A stretch of 64,000 bases of DNA from Prado023 sp963714995 (GTDB taxonomy: Bacteria; Actinomycetota; Actinomycetes; S36-B12; CAIYMF01): the NCBI GenBank assembly GCA_963714995.1, contig CAVQQP010000019.1, forward strand, positions 124,001 through 188,000, in the 5' to 3' direction. The notes under the pieces are model-generated. The model was not told the origin of the DNA. It did not search any database and saw nothing but the letters and a program-made list of their open reading frames with translations. The position numbers and the translations under genes are program-made. This document shows positions 28,198 to 36,847 of this stretch, piece after piece. The number at the start of each line of letters is the position of its first letter. Position 1 is the first letter of the stretch.

Positions 28198-29490
28198 ATG
28201 GGCAGGACCCCTGCCGTGCTCACGGCCAGCGACGTCGTCGGCATGATCGACGGTGACGTCGGCGCCTACGTGCACGTCCCGTTCTGCGCGCGGATCTGCC
28301 CCTTCTGCCCGTACAACAAGGTTGTCCCGCGCCCCGGGCAGCCCACGGCCTACTTCGAGGCCCTGGACCACGAGGTGGCCGCCTACCTGGACGCCGGGGC
28401 GGCGGGTCCCCGGGGGTTCACCTCGCTGTACGTGGGCGGCGGCACACCGACGCTGTTCCCCGACGCGCTCGCCGAGCTGCTGGGCCGCCTCCCCGTGATC
28501 GGCGAGCGCGCGGTCGAGGTGCTGCCCACGCACGCCACTGCCCAGCGCCTGGATGCGCTGCGCGACATGGGCTTCACTGCCGTCAGCATCGGGGCGCAGT
28601 CGTTCCACGACGAGGTCCTGCACCGCCTTCGCCGGCCCCACGATGCGCGTGCCGCGCGCGCCGCCGTCGTCGCCGCCGCGGGCCGGTTCGACCTCGTGGA
28701 CGTGGACCTCATCGTCGACGTGGAGCTCGACGACCGGCTCTCCGGGGCCTTCCTGCGCGACCTCACCGACTGCTTCGCGCTGGGCGTCGACCAGGTGTCG
28801 ACCTATCCACTGATGCGGTTCGGGTACACCCCGTTCGGGACCGCGCGGCACGATCGCCGGCGGGAGCACGAGGTGCTGGCTGCGGCCACCCGGATCGCTG
28901 CCGACCACGGATACGAACGGCGCACGGTCTGGACGTTCAACCGGCGCACCTCGGCGACCTACACGTCCATCACCCGTCGGCGCTTCCTGGGCATGGGCGC
29001 CGGGGCGTCCTCGTTCCTCGGCCAGGACTTCCTCGTCAACCACTTCGGCGTCCAGGCCTACGTCGATGCCGTGGGCGGTGGGCGGCCCCCGGTCGCTCGC
29101 TGGCTGCACCTCGGGCCACTCGGCGGCACCGCGTACGACGCGTTCTGGCAGGCCTACGCAGGACGGATCTCCCCCACTGCGCTGGCGAAGGGCAGCCCCC
29201 GCCGGATGCGCGGCCTCGACGCTGCGCTGGCACCGCTGGTCGCCGCAGGGCTGGTGCGCCGGGTCGGCACCGGCGGAACCGCCGAGTTCGCGCTGACCGC
29301 GCGCGGGTTCGACCTCTACCACGACCTCGAGCGCGCCGTCACCTACCGCTTGATCGAGCCGCTCTGGGGCCAGATGCTCGAGGAGCACGCACGCGAGGGG
29401 GGCTCTGCGTCGTGGGCCACGCCGGCCCGGCGACAGGGCGCCGCCGGATGGCAGGTCGCCAGTCGGCTGTTCGAGCGTCCGGTGGCCTGA
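28198..29490 (+). CDS. HemN-like radical SAM protein of unknown function
   Basis: 430 residues starting 12 bases after gabT. The N-terminal part has YVHVPFCARICPFCPYNK, with the CxxxCxxC cluster motif of radical SAM enzymes and the HVPFC context of the HemN branch, then TSLYVGGGTPTLF and GAQSFHDEVLHRLRRPH. The C-terminal part is a winged-helix-like HemN_C domain (EFALTARGFDLYHDLERAVTY). True coproporphyrinogen dehydrogenases differ in the N-terminal region, and haem genes are absent here. I would call it a HemN-like methyltransferase or anaerobic oxidoreductase with unknown substrate. It is convergent with a second radical SAM gene 26 bases away. Confidence 0.75.
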   Translation: MGRTPAVLTASDVVGMIDGDVGAYVHVPFCARICPFCPYNKVVPRPGQPTAYFEALDHEVAAYLDAGAAGPRGFTSLYVGGGTPTLFPDALAELLGRLPVIGERAVEVLPTHATAQRLDALRDMGFTAVSIGAQSFHDEVLHRLRRPHDARAARAAVVAAAGRFDLVDVDLIVDVELDDRLSGAFLRDLTDCFALGVDQVSTYPLMRFGYTPFGTARHDRRREHEVLAAATRIAADHGYERRTVWTFNRRTSATYTSITRRRFLGMGAGASSFLGQDFLVNHFGVQAYVDAVGGGRPPVARWLHLGPLGGTAYDAFWQAYAGRISPTALAKGSPRRMRGLDAALAPLVAAGLVRRVGTGGTAEFALTARGFDLYHDLERAVTYRLIEPLWGQMLEEHAREGGSASWATPARRQGAAGWQVASRLFERPVA

Positions 29491-29515
29491 CGCCGGTCAC
29501 CTGTGCGGACCCTCG

Positions 29516-30427
29516 CTACAGCAGCCGGGCGTAGGTCCGCACCGCGTCGACGATCACCCGCGGGTCCCCGGCGAACAGCTGGGACAGCTCCCCGGCGAAC
29601 AGGAACCCGCACTGCTGGCACAGGCCGGGAACCTCGATGCAGCGGCCGCACGTCCACTGCTGGCCGTCCTCGACGATCACGCACTGGTTGCACGGGGTGG
29701 GCGCGGTGAGGTCGGCGATCCGGGGCAGGGCACTGGCGAGGTTCAGCACCGGATGCCCGGAGCGGATCAGCCGGGCGATCCGGTCGCAGGCGTCGCGACG
29801 CTGCGGCATCGTCAAGGTGAGGTGCTCGGTGCCCGGGTAGGGGGTGTGCAGGTTGTAGGAGACGGCCCGGACATTCGGCAGGTCGCGTGCCAGCTCCGCG
29901 ACGTGCTCGATGTCGTCGAGGTTGATCCGGTTGATGGCCATGTAGAGGAACAGGTTGTCGGCGGGTGCCGCCTCGATGGCCGCGATGATCCGGTCGTAGG
30001 TCGGCCCGCGGATCTGGTCATGGTGCGCGCGGGTGCCATCGACACTGACCAGGATCACGTCGGCCTCCGGCAGGTCCAGCCCGCGGGTGCCGTTGGTGAC
30101 GACGTTCACCGACACGAAGCCCAGCGCCCGGGCCTCGAGGACGACGTCGCGCAGGCCGCGGGGGCCGTCATGCCACAGGAAGGGCTCCCCGCCGTACAGG
30201 AACAGCACTCGCACCCCCTGGCCCCGCAGGGCGTGCAGGTCGGCGCTGATGCGCTGCCACGGGTAGTCCACCCGACGGATGTTGCCGACCGCACAGTGCT
30301 GGCAGTGCAGGTTGCACCGGTCGGTGAGGATGATCGACCCGATGATCGGGTCTGTCCGGTGCCGCACGAGGGTGCTCACGCCGAACCACCCCAGCTCGGC
30401 CCACACGCGCATCGGCAGCCCGGACAT
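29516..30427 (-). CDS. MoaA/NifB-type radical SAM protein with Cys-rich tail
   Basis: 303 residues from ATG 30427. The cluster motif is TDRCNLHCQHCAVGN (CxxxCxxC near residue 38), followed by LFLYGGEPFLWHD and SVNVVTNGTRG. The C-terminal 60 residues hold CNQC, CGRC and CQQC, enough to bind an auxiliary iron–sulfur cluster as in SPASM/Twitch proteins. Such enzymes often modify peptides or cofactors. No precursor peptide or partner maturase was recognised beyond the SHOCT protein, whose stop overlaps this start (TGATG). The reaction is unknown. A short hydrophobic N-terminal segment (VWAELGWFGVSTLV) may bind the membrane. Confidence 0.75.
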   Translation of the reverse strand: MSGLPMRVWAELGWFGVSTLVRHRTDPIIGSIILTDRCNLHCQHCAVGNIRRVDYPWQRISADLHALRGQGVRVLFLYGGEPFLWHDGPRGLRDVVLEARALGFVSVNVVTNGTRGLDLPEADVILVSVDGTRAHHDQIRGPTYDRIIAAIEAAPADNLFLYMAINRINLDDIEHVAELARDLPNVRAVSYNLHTPYPGTEHLTLTMPQRRDACDRIARLIRSGHPVLNLASALPRIADLTAPTPCNQCVIVEDGQQWTCGRCIEVPGLCQQCGFLFAGELSQLFAGDPRVIVDAVRTYARLL

Positions 30428-30717
30428 CACGACGACCGATCAGGGGCGCTCCCCGCCGTCAGGTCCGCACGCATCGTGAGGTAGGTGCCACGGTCGATGT
30501 CGCCGCGTGCATAGCGCACGCGCAGGGCCTCCAGGGCCGGGTCACCGGTGGCCGGCCGCACGGCAGCGCCGCGGGGCCAGCGGGCGTCGAGCTCGCGCTT
30601 TCCGAGGGCGACGACGACAGCCCAGAACCCGAGGTAGGCGGCCATCGAGGCGATCCCCTCAGGTCGGCCCGTGCGGGTGGACATGAGCCGTGCGCTGGGT
30701 CCGTAGAACGGATGCAT
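30427..30717 (-). CDS. Small membrane protein with C-terminal SHOCT motif
   Basis: 96 residues with one transmembrane helix (IASMAAYLGFWAVVVALG, about residues 23–40). It ends in an LRVRYARGDIDRGTYLTMRA segment, the short oligomerisation-type SHOCT motif. SHOCT proteins are usually small membrane or secreted partners of another protein. The stop overlaps the radical SAM start as TGATG, implying translational coupling and a shared role. It could anchor the radical SAM enzyme at the membrane. This is inference from gene order. Confidence 0.7.
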   Translation of the reverse strand: MHPFYGPSARLMSTRTGRPEGIASMAAYLGFWAVVVALGKRELDARWPRGAAVRPATGDPALEALRVRYARGDIDRGTYLTMRADLTAGSAPDRSS

Positions 30718-30809
30718 CAGCGATCACCACCCCACTGTGGGCTGACTCCACGGTAGGCGCGCGCCGATCGCTGCGACAGGGCCGTTGGGCCCGCGGCGCG
30801 CGACCCGGA

Positions 30810-32030
30810 TCAGGCCGAGGGTGTGCGCTCCTGGACGACCCAGCGCTCCCCGAGCCCGTCACGCAGCAGGTCGAGGAAGGGCGTGGGCGCGAAGGACTCC
30901 GGCCCGAGGACGCCGACGCCCGACCACGCACCCGTCGCGAGCAGCTCGAGGGCGATCACGGGGTTCATCGCCGTCTGCCACACGACGGCCTGGGCGCCGT
31001 ACTCGGCCATCGTCCACTCGTTGTCCGACACGTGGTAGATGTACACCTCGCGCGGGGCGCCGTCCTTGCCCGTGCCGGTGACCCACACGCCGGCGCAGGT
31101 CTTGCCGGTCATCTTGTCCCCGAGGGTCAGGGGATCCGGCAGGCAGGCGGCGACCACATCGCGGGGCGACACCGACTGCCCGCGCACCGTCACCGGCTCG
31201 GTGCGGTCCAGGCCCAGCTTGTTCAGGGTCCGCAGGACCTCGATGAACTCATCCCCCAGGCCGAACTTGAAGGTCACGCGCTTGGCATCGAGGACGCGCG
31301 GCATCAGCACGACCTCCTCGTGCTCCACGTTGACGCACTCCACCGGCCCGATCCCCTCGGGGAAGTCGAACACCTCGGGCTCGCTGAACGGCTCGGTGGT
31401 GAAGAAGCCGCGCTCCTTCTCCCAGATCAGCGGCGGGTTGAGGCACTCCTCGATGGTGGTCCAGATCGAGAAGGAGGGGGCGAAGTCGTAGCCGTGGACG
31501 ACGAGGTTGGAGGCGTCGCGGACGCCGAGCTCGTCGATCTCGCTGAACAGCTCGTCAGCGGCGTAGCGGGCGAAGACGTCGGCCAGGCCGGGCTCCACCC
31601 CCATGCCGACGAGCGCCAACTGCCCCGCGTCGACCCACTTCTCGTGCTCGGAGAACTGCTCGTCGCCCAGCATCACGCCCGGCAGGCTGTAGGGCTGCTC
31701 GGGATGACGGTGGGACAGGCTCATGGCCGTGTCCATGTAGTGGGCACCGCCCTGGAAGGTGCCGTGGAAGATGGGCAGGACGTAGCGGGGGTCCACCGCG
31801 TTGAGCACATGGGTGACCCCTTCGGCCCGCACGAGGTCGGCGACCGCCGCGGCATCGCTGGCGTCGATCTGGACGGCGCTGAACCGCGCGTCGTCGAGGC
31901 GGGCCACCAGGGCCTGCGCGCGGTCGAGGTCGTAGTCGGCGACGATCCAGGAGTCGAAGAAATCCCGACGCGCGGCGATGAGGGCTGCGGAGGATCCGAC
32001 GCCACCGGCGCCGACGACGAGGACTCGCAT
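30810..32030 (-). CDS. Saccharopine dehydrogenase-like NAD(P) oxidoreductase
   Basis: 406 residues from ATG 32030. The N-terminal Rossmann fold is RVLVVGAGGVGSSAALIAARR, and the central part carries VTHVLNAVDPRYVLPIFHG, GAHYMDTAM and GVEPGLADVFARYA. These match the saccharopine/carboxynorspermidine dehydrogenase family (LYS9-like), which works on imine links between an amino acid and a second amine. Two reactions fit the setting: saccharopine-type lysine breakdown, or carboxy(nor)spermidine synthesis or breakdown beside polyamine genes. The sequence alone does not choose. No lysine-ketoglutarate reductase or decarboxylase was seen nearby. Confidence 0.72.
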   Translation of the reverse strand: MRVLVVGAGGVGSSAALIAARRDFFDSWIVADYDLDRAQALVARLDDARFSAVQIDASDAAAVADLVRAEGVTHVLNAVDPRYVLPIFHGTFQGGAHYMDTAMSLSHRHPEQPYSLPGVMLGDEQFSEHEKWVDAGQLALVGMGVEPGLADVFARYAADELFSEIDELGVRDASNLVVHGYDFAPSFSIWTTIEECLNPPLIWEKERGFFTTEPFSEPEVFDFPEGIGPVECVNVEHEEVVLMPRVLDAKRVTFKFGLGDEFIEVLRTLNKLGLDRTEPVTVRGQSVSPRDVVAACLPDPLTLGDKMTGKTCAGVWVTGTGKDGAPREVYIYHVSDNEWTMAEYGAQAVVWQTAMNPVIALELLATGAWSGVGVLGPESFAPTPFLDLLRDGLGERWVVQERTPSA

Positions 32031-32143
32031 GTGGTGAACTCCTTCGAACGAGGCTCCCACTCCGGGAGCAGGGGATAAGGCCCGCGGTCGAGACTACCCA
32101 GTGGGCGCCGCCAACGACCGCCCCGCCGCCGCCCGCAAGGACC

Positions 32144-32213
32144 GCGGATTGCTCCAAGTTTCGAGCGGTGAACGCGGCTTGCTCCAGGTCTCGGGCGCAA
32201 GATCGGCCCGAGA
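32144..32213. repeat. Direct repeat and hairpin upstream of the YhhN and SDH-like genes
   Basis: Two 24-base copies (32144–32167 and 32174–32197) with four mismatches, 30 bases apart, i.e. about three helical turns. The shared core reads TTGCTCCA followed by a related tail. The second copy runs into an inverted repeat, TCTCGGGC (32189–32196) with GCCCGAGA (32206–32213) around a nine-base loop. The position in the 246-base gap between the divergent genes suggests a tandem protein-binding site. Confidence 0.45.
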
Positions 32214-32276
32214 GTTGGATCGGATCGGGATCGTGGGGGCGGGGTGGGGTGGCAGTGGGGCGGCTACGGTGCTGCT

Positions 32277-32951
32277 GTGACCGCCGCCGACACCGCAACC
32301 CCTGCCTCCCTCAAGCGCCAGCGCATCGCCTGGGCGGTGGTGGGGGCCTCCTGGTCGATCTACCTGGTCATGCAGGTGACGGGCTTCGATGGCCCCCTTC
32401 GCCTGGTCGCCAAGGGCACGCTCATGGCCACCCTGCTGGCGTGGGTGCTGGTCGCCCTGGGCGCACGGGCGGCGCGATGGCTGGTGGCCGGGCTGGGCTT
32501 CGCTGTCCTCGGCGACGTGCTGCTCGACGTCCGGTTCGAGGTCGGCATGCTCGGCTTCCTGCTGATGCAGCTGAGCTACATCATGGGCTTCCTGGGGCTC
32601 GGCGCGTGGACGGGGCTGAGGTCGAGGTGGCCCATCGCGGTTGCCTATGCCGCCCTGGGCCTGGGCGTCAACGTGGCGCTCGGACCCAAGCTGGGGGAAC
32701 TCGCCATCCCGGTGCTGGTCTACAGCACGGCGATCCTCACGATGGCCGCGCTGGCGTCCGGGGTCGATCGCCGGGTCGGGCTGGGTGGCGTCCTGTTCGT
32801 CATCTCCGACGCGCTGATCGCTGTCGACAAGGCAGGCGCCGGATTCCCGGGTCGTGGCCTGATCGTGCTGGTCACCTACCTCGCCGCGCAGTACCTCATC
32901 GCCACCGGGTGGGCGCGCCGGGTCGACCCGGACGTGCTGGTCCCGGTGTAG
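32277..32951 (+). CDS. YhhN family lysoplasmalogenase-like membrane protein
   Basis: 224 residues from GTG 32277 (the CTGCTGTGACC context sits just after an AT-poor leader). About eight hydrophobic segments. Family signatures are GFAVLGDVLLDVRFE with two acidic residues, and the C-terminal ISDALIAVDKAG. The characterised members hydrolyse the vinyl-ether bond of lysoplasmalogens at the membrane. Whether this host makes plasmalogens cannot be seen in the window. The upstream intergenic repeat may control it. It lies near two radical SAM genes but is not in their operon. Confidence 0.85.
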   Translation: MTAADTATPASLKRQRIAWAVVGASWSIYLVMQVTGFDGPLRLVAKGTLMATLLAWVLVALGARAARWLVAGLGFAVLGDVLLDVRFEVGMLGFLLMQLSYIMGFLGLGAWTGLRSRWPIAVAYAALGLGVNVALGPKLGELAIPVLVYSTAILTMAALASGVDRRVGLGGVLFVISDALIAVDKAGAGFPGRGLIVLVTYLAAQYLIATGWARRVDPDVLVPV

Positions 32952-33039
32952 TCGCCTCGCGCCGCCGGGGGCCCGGATCGCCCATCACGTGGGCCCAATG
33001 GCTCTGGCGGGCCGCCCCCGGCAGCGGGACGGTGGAGTT

Positions 33040-34237
33040 ATGGCAGAGACGCGGAGGCATCGCAGGTGGCCATGGATCCTGCTCGTGATCGGGGCCCTTC
33101 TCGTGGGGCTGTTCTTCATCGGTGGTGGCTGGTACTACTCGAACCTCATCTACTCGGATGTCCTGAAGGCCAACCCCTACAACCCTGACGGATTCTGGAA
33201 GGGGACAGTGCAGACGGTCGAGGGTGAGGGCGACGGGGCCACCATCACGGTCCTGCCGGATGCTGAGCATCGTGACGAGACGCGCTTCGACTCGGTCGTG
33301 ATGGGGCTGGTGTTCGACGACGGGTCGGTCGTGGTCGTCGGACCCGCGTCCGAGACGGCCACCGACGGCACGCGAACACGTCCCGTGATCGACGTGGTCG
33401 GTGACATGCCTGCCGAGGGCGACGTGTACCAGTTCCCCAAGGAGGTCTGGCTCACGCCTGACCAGGCCGGCCTGACGGCCGAGGAGATCACGTTCACCAC
33501 TGCCGAAGGGGACTTCCCCGCCTGGAAGGTGACCGTCCCGGGATCGGACAAGTGGGCCATCCTGACCCACGGCCGCAGCGGGGATCGTCCCGACATGCTG
33601 CGGATGGCACGGCCGCTGAACGCGGCCGGCTACAACCTGCTGCTCACGACCTATCCCCGGGGACGACGAGGCCCGACCTGCGCAGGACGGGATCTGGCAC
33701 TTCGGCGTCACGGAGTGGGATGAGATCGAGGCCGCGGTCCAGTACGCGATCGACGAGGGGGCCCAGACGCTGGTCATGGGCGCCTTGAGCCTGGGCGGTG
33801 CGATCACTGACGGGTTCCTCGCCCACAGCGCACTGGCCGACCAGGTCGACGGCGTCATCCTCGACGCCCCGTTGAGCAGCCTGCGGGACGTCATCGATGC
33901 GAACGCCGACGTCCCGCACCATCCCGGGGTCGGGTGGTCGATCCCGGAGTCCCTGGAGGATGCCGCGATGCTGATCGCCGGCCTGCGGTTCGGCGTCGAC
34001 TACGACGCGATCGACTACACCGACATGACGGGCCTGATCGACGTGCCCCTCCTGACCTTCCAGACCAGCGAGGACCAGACCATCCCCCAGGCCGTGAACG
34101 ACCGGTTCATGAACGAGGGATCAGGCAAGGACGGCACGTACATCGTGGTTCCGGGAGTGGGCCACGTGCTGTCCTGGAACGCCGACCCACAGGCCTACGA
34201 GCAGGCCGTCACCGAGTTCGTGGCGGAACTGGGCTAG
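33040..34237 (+). CDS. Membrane-anchored alpha/beta hydrolase, one frameshift
   Basis: From ATG 33040, a basic N-terminus (MAETRRHRRWPW) leads into one transmembrane helix (LLVIGALLVGLFFIGGG). An extracytoplasmic alpha/beta hydrolase follows, with WAILTHGRSGDRPDMLR near the oxyanion region. After about base 33660 the frame changes and continues DDEARPAQDGIWHF, GALSLGGAIT, LLTFQTSEDQTIP and GVGHVLSW. The nucleophile elbow is ALSLGG, AxSxG rather than GxSxG. The acid is in SEDQT and the base in GVGHV. Total about 399 residues. Similar proteins with an N-terminal anchor are called hydrolase or peptidase of the S9/AB-hydrolase class; the substrate is unknown. Confidence 0.72.
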
Positions 34238-34268
34238 CCACCCGCCTCGTCGTACGTCTGTGACGGCC

Positions 34269-35298
34269 CTACTCCCCGGGGATCCGGGCGTCCAGCAGCG
34301 GCTGGCGGGGGTCCCAGGTGGTTCCGTCGCGGTCATCGGCGCGCCGGCGGGCCATCGCCGACAGCGCCTCGAGGACCACGCGGTTGCCCAGCAGCGCGGT
34401 GATGTCGGCGTGGTCGTACGGGCGGTGACACCTCGACGACGTCCATCCCCAGCACGGGCAGCTCGTAGCAGATCCGGCGCACGGCATCCAGCAGCGCTCG
34501 CGAGCTCAGCCCACCCGGCTCGGGGGTGCCGGTCCCCGGCGCGTGCCCCGGGTCGCAGACGTCGATGTCGACGGACAGGAACACCCCGTCGCACTCATCC
34601 AGCGCGATCGCGAACGCCTCGGTGAGGCACTCGTCGAGACCCCGCGCGACGATCTCGGTCATCTCGTAGCTGCGCATCCGCTGCTCGGCCATCCAGTCCA
34701 GGACGTCGGGCGGCGGCCAGTACCCGCGCAGGCCGATCTGCAGGAACCGGTCGCCCCGGGCCGCCCCGGACTCGATCAGCCGGCGCATCGGCTGGCCGTG
34801 GCCGATGAGCGACCCGAACTCGATGTCGCCGGTGTCGGCGTGCGCGTCGAAGTGGATCACCGCGACCCGGCCCCAGCGGTCGCCGCCACGGGCCACCCCG
34901 GTGACGTCCGGCCAGGTGACCGTGTGGTCCCCCCCGAGGATGATCGGGATCGCGCCGCCTGCGGCCACCGTCGTGACCGCCGCCTCGAGGTCGGCGCACG
35001 ACCGGGCGGCATCCCCGGAGAACATCTCGACGTCGCCGGCGTCCACGACGCCGAGGTCCGCCAGGCCGTCCACGCGCATCGCCAGTGACGGCCGCGAGCC
35101 GTCGTGGGCCAGGTAGCACGTCTCGCGCATCGCCTTGGGCCCGAACCGCGCACCCGAGCGGTAGGAGGTGCCCCCGTCGAAGGGCGCACCGAGGATCACC
35201 ACGTCGGCGTCCGCCCACGTGGCAGGCTCGTCAAGGTCGGCCCGGGGCACTCCCAGGAAGGTGATGTCCGGGCCGAACTGCGTTCCGTAGCGCGCCAT
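34269..35298 (-). CDS. speB: Agmatinase / ureohydrolase, one frameshift
   Basis: It hydrolyses agmatine to putrescine and urea, or a related guanidino amine. From ATG 35298, about 342 residues after repair. Both Mn ligand sets are visible: ILGGDHTVTW and HFDAHADTGD, then SVDIDVCDPGHAPGTG. The C-terminus, YDHADITALLGNRVVLEAL, lies in another frame after one extra base in a CCC run (minus strand) at about 34420. The ureohydrolase fold covers agmatinase, guanidinobutyrase and formiminoglutamase. Polyamine genes around it favour agmatinase. The CGAAGTTTGG motif sits 40 bases upstream (35338–35347). Confidence 0.85.
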
Positions 35299-35474
35299 GC
35301 AGGCACAGTACCGAACGTGAGGACCGTCACAGGGATCCGAAGTTTGGTCATCCGACCGACAGGGAATGAACCGTCTGGTCGCAACCCGGATGCACGAGGG
35401 GTCATCCGGGCGGCGGCCGTCTTGCTCTCCGAGGGCGCCGCTGAGGCCGGCCAGCGAACGGGAGGGCGCGGAGC

Positions 35475-35657
35475 TCAGGCCTTGGGGGCCATCCGCGAGT
35501 CCCACCAGGTGCGGTCCTCGAGGAACATGTCGTCGCCGTCGAACTCCATGCAGCACGACCCGATCACGCCGTAGCAGTCCTCGCACAGCCAGATGGAGCC
35601 GAAGCCGAACGCGGCCTCGCCGTGGCACCGTGAGCAGATGTGGGACATCGCCTCCAT
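35475..35657 (-). CDS. Small zinc ribbon protein (60 aa)
   Basis: 60 residues from ATG 35657, which has GAGGAGG five bases upstream; a longer frame to 35720 has a poorer start. CSRCHGEAAFGFGSIWLCEDC forms one CxxC…CxxC zinc ribbon, followed by a short acidic tail with CCMEFDGDD. No DNA-binding helix is evident. The function is unknown. It lies in the gap between the agmatinase and a secreted protein, on the agmatinase strand but about 180 bases beyond its start. Confidence 0.6.
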   Translation of the reverse strand: MEAMSHICSRCHGEAAFGFGSIWLCEDCYGVIGSCCMEFDGDDMFLEDRTWWDSRMAPKA

Positions 35658-35791
35658 CGCCACCTCCTCGGGATCCCGATGCTCCCACCCTGGGGACGCC
35701 CCGGCAAGAGGTGCGGGCATGGCCCGGCGCGCCCAGCCATGCGCTGCGGCATTGGGCGTCCTACGCTGGCCCGATCCGGGGAGGTGGGGTC

Positions 35792-36724
35792 GTGACGGGA
35801 CTGTTCAGCGCCCAGAGGGCACGGGCTGCCTGGGGCGCGTCGATGGTGGCGCTGATGCTGACGGTCGGGGCAGTCGCGGCGCCCGCCGACGCCGCTGGCC
35901 CACCGGAGGCCGCGCCGGCAATGCGCGCGGCCGAGCTCCCGGGCGGGGGCACCCGGATCCTGGAGGGCAAGACCTACGTGGCGCTGTACGGGCATCCCGG
36001 GACCCGCGCCCTGGGTGTCCTCGGCGAGCAGGGCACCGCCGCCACCATCAAGCGGGCCCGGAAGGTGGCATCCTCCTACCGGCCGCACACCGACCGGCGG
36101 GTGGTCCCGGCCCTGGAGATCATCGCGACGGTCGCCTCGCGATCCGCCGGCGCGGACGGTGACTACTCGGCGGAGTCGAAGGTGGCCAAGCTCCGCCCGC
36201 TGGTCGACGCGGCCGGACGTGCCGGTACCTACGTGGTGCTCGACCTGCAACCCGGGCGCTCCACCTTCCTCAGCCAGGCCACGCGCTACCGCGAGCTGCT
36301 CCTCGAGCCGCACGTCGGCCTGGCGCTGGACCCGGAGTGGCGCCTCAAGAAGGGCCAGCGCCATCTCAAGCAGGTCGGCTCGGTCAGGGCCTCGGAGATC
36401 AACGACGTGATCGACTGGCTGGCCGACCTGACCCGCGACGCGGGCCTGCCCCAGAAGATGCTGCTGCTGCACCAGTTCCGCACGTCGATGATCACCAACC
36501 GATCGTCGCTGGACACCTCGCGCGACGAGCTCGCGCTCGTGATCCAGATGGACGGCCTGGGCAGCCAGCCCGCGAAGCGCGCCACCTGGCGGGCCCTGCG
36601 CAAGGGCGCCCCGAAGGGCATCGCCTTCGGCTGGAAGAACTTCATCGACGAGGACCGCCCGATGCTCGGCCCGAAGGCCACGATGAAGATCAGCCCCGAG
36701 CCCCGCTGGGTGTCCTTCCAGTAG
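35792..36724 (+). CDS. Secreted protein of unknown function
   Basis: 310 residues from GTG 35792 (GAGGTGGGG upstream). A signal peptide is visible: VTGLFSAQRARAAWGASMVA then LMLTVGAVAAPADAAG, with a likely cut after an Ala-x-Ala. The mature part has repeated alternating beta/alpha segments (GKTYVALYGHPGT, VVPALEIIATVAS, TYVVLDLQPGR, GLALDPEWRL, MLLLHQF, LVIQMDGLG and IAFGWKNF). This looks like a TIM-barrel of glycosidase type, with acidic residues at strand ends (LDPEW). No family was recognised. It ends in a good hairpin, so it is a single-gene transcript. Confidence 0.6.
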   Translation: MTGLFSAQRARAAWGASMVALMLTVGAVAAPADAAGPPEAAPAMRAAELPGGGTRILEGKTYVALYGHPGTRALGVLGEQGTAATIKRARKVASSYRPHTDRRVVPALEIIATVASRSAGADGDYSAESKVAKLRPLVDAAGRAGTYVVLDLQPGRSTFLSQATRYRELLLEPHVGLALDPEWRLKKGQRHLKQVGSVRASEINDVIDWLADLTRDAGLPQKMLLLHQFRTSMITNRSSLDTSRDELALVIQMDGLGSQPAKRATWRALRKGAPKGIAFGWKNFIDEDRPMLGPKATMKISPEPRWVSFQ

Positions 36725-36762
36725 CCATCCCGGCAGCTCACCGGCTGCCGGCGCCACTGCCG

Positions 36763-36814
36763 GTGATCCATTCGGGTTGCGCACCCTAGAGGGGCAACAA
36801 CCCGAATGAATCAC
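36763..36814. terminator. Hairpin between convergent secreted-protein and mmsA genes
   Basis: Arms 36763–36779 and 36798–36814 pair over 17 bases with one mismatch (core CATTCGGGTTG / CAACCCGAATG), with an 18-base loop. It starts 38 bases after the secreted-protein stop and ends 33 bases before the mmsA stop, so it probably works both ways. Confidence 0.7.
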
Positions 36815-36847
36815 CAGGTGGTGGGCGCGGGGGTCACGCGAGGGGCC

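Noticed and set aside
26278..29388. A 1036-codon minus-strand frame
   Set aside because: It is antisense to gabT and a radical SAM gene and has no recognisable features; same shadow effect.
34990..35474. A second ORF overlapping the agmatinase 5' region on the plus strand
   Set aside because: It has no motif and is antisense to a ureohydrolase with intact metal-binding sites.
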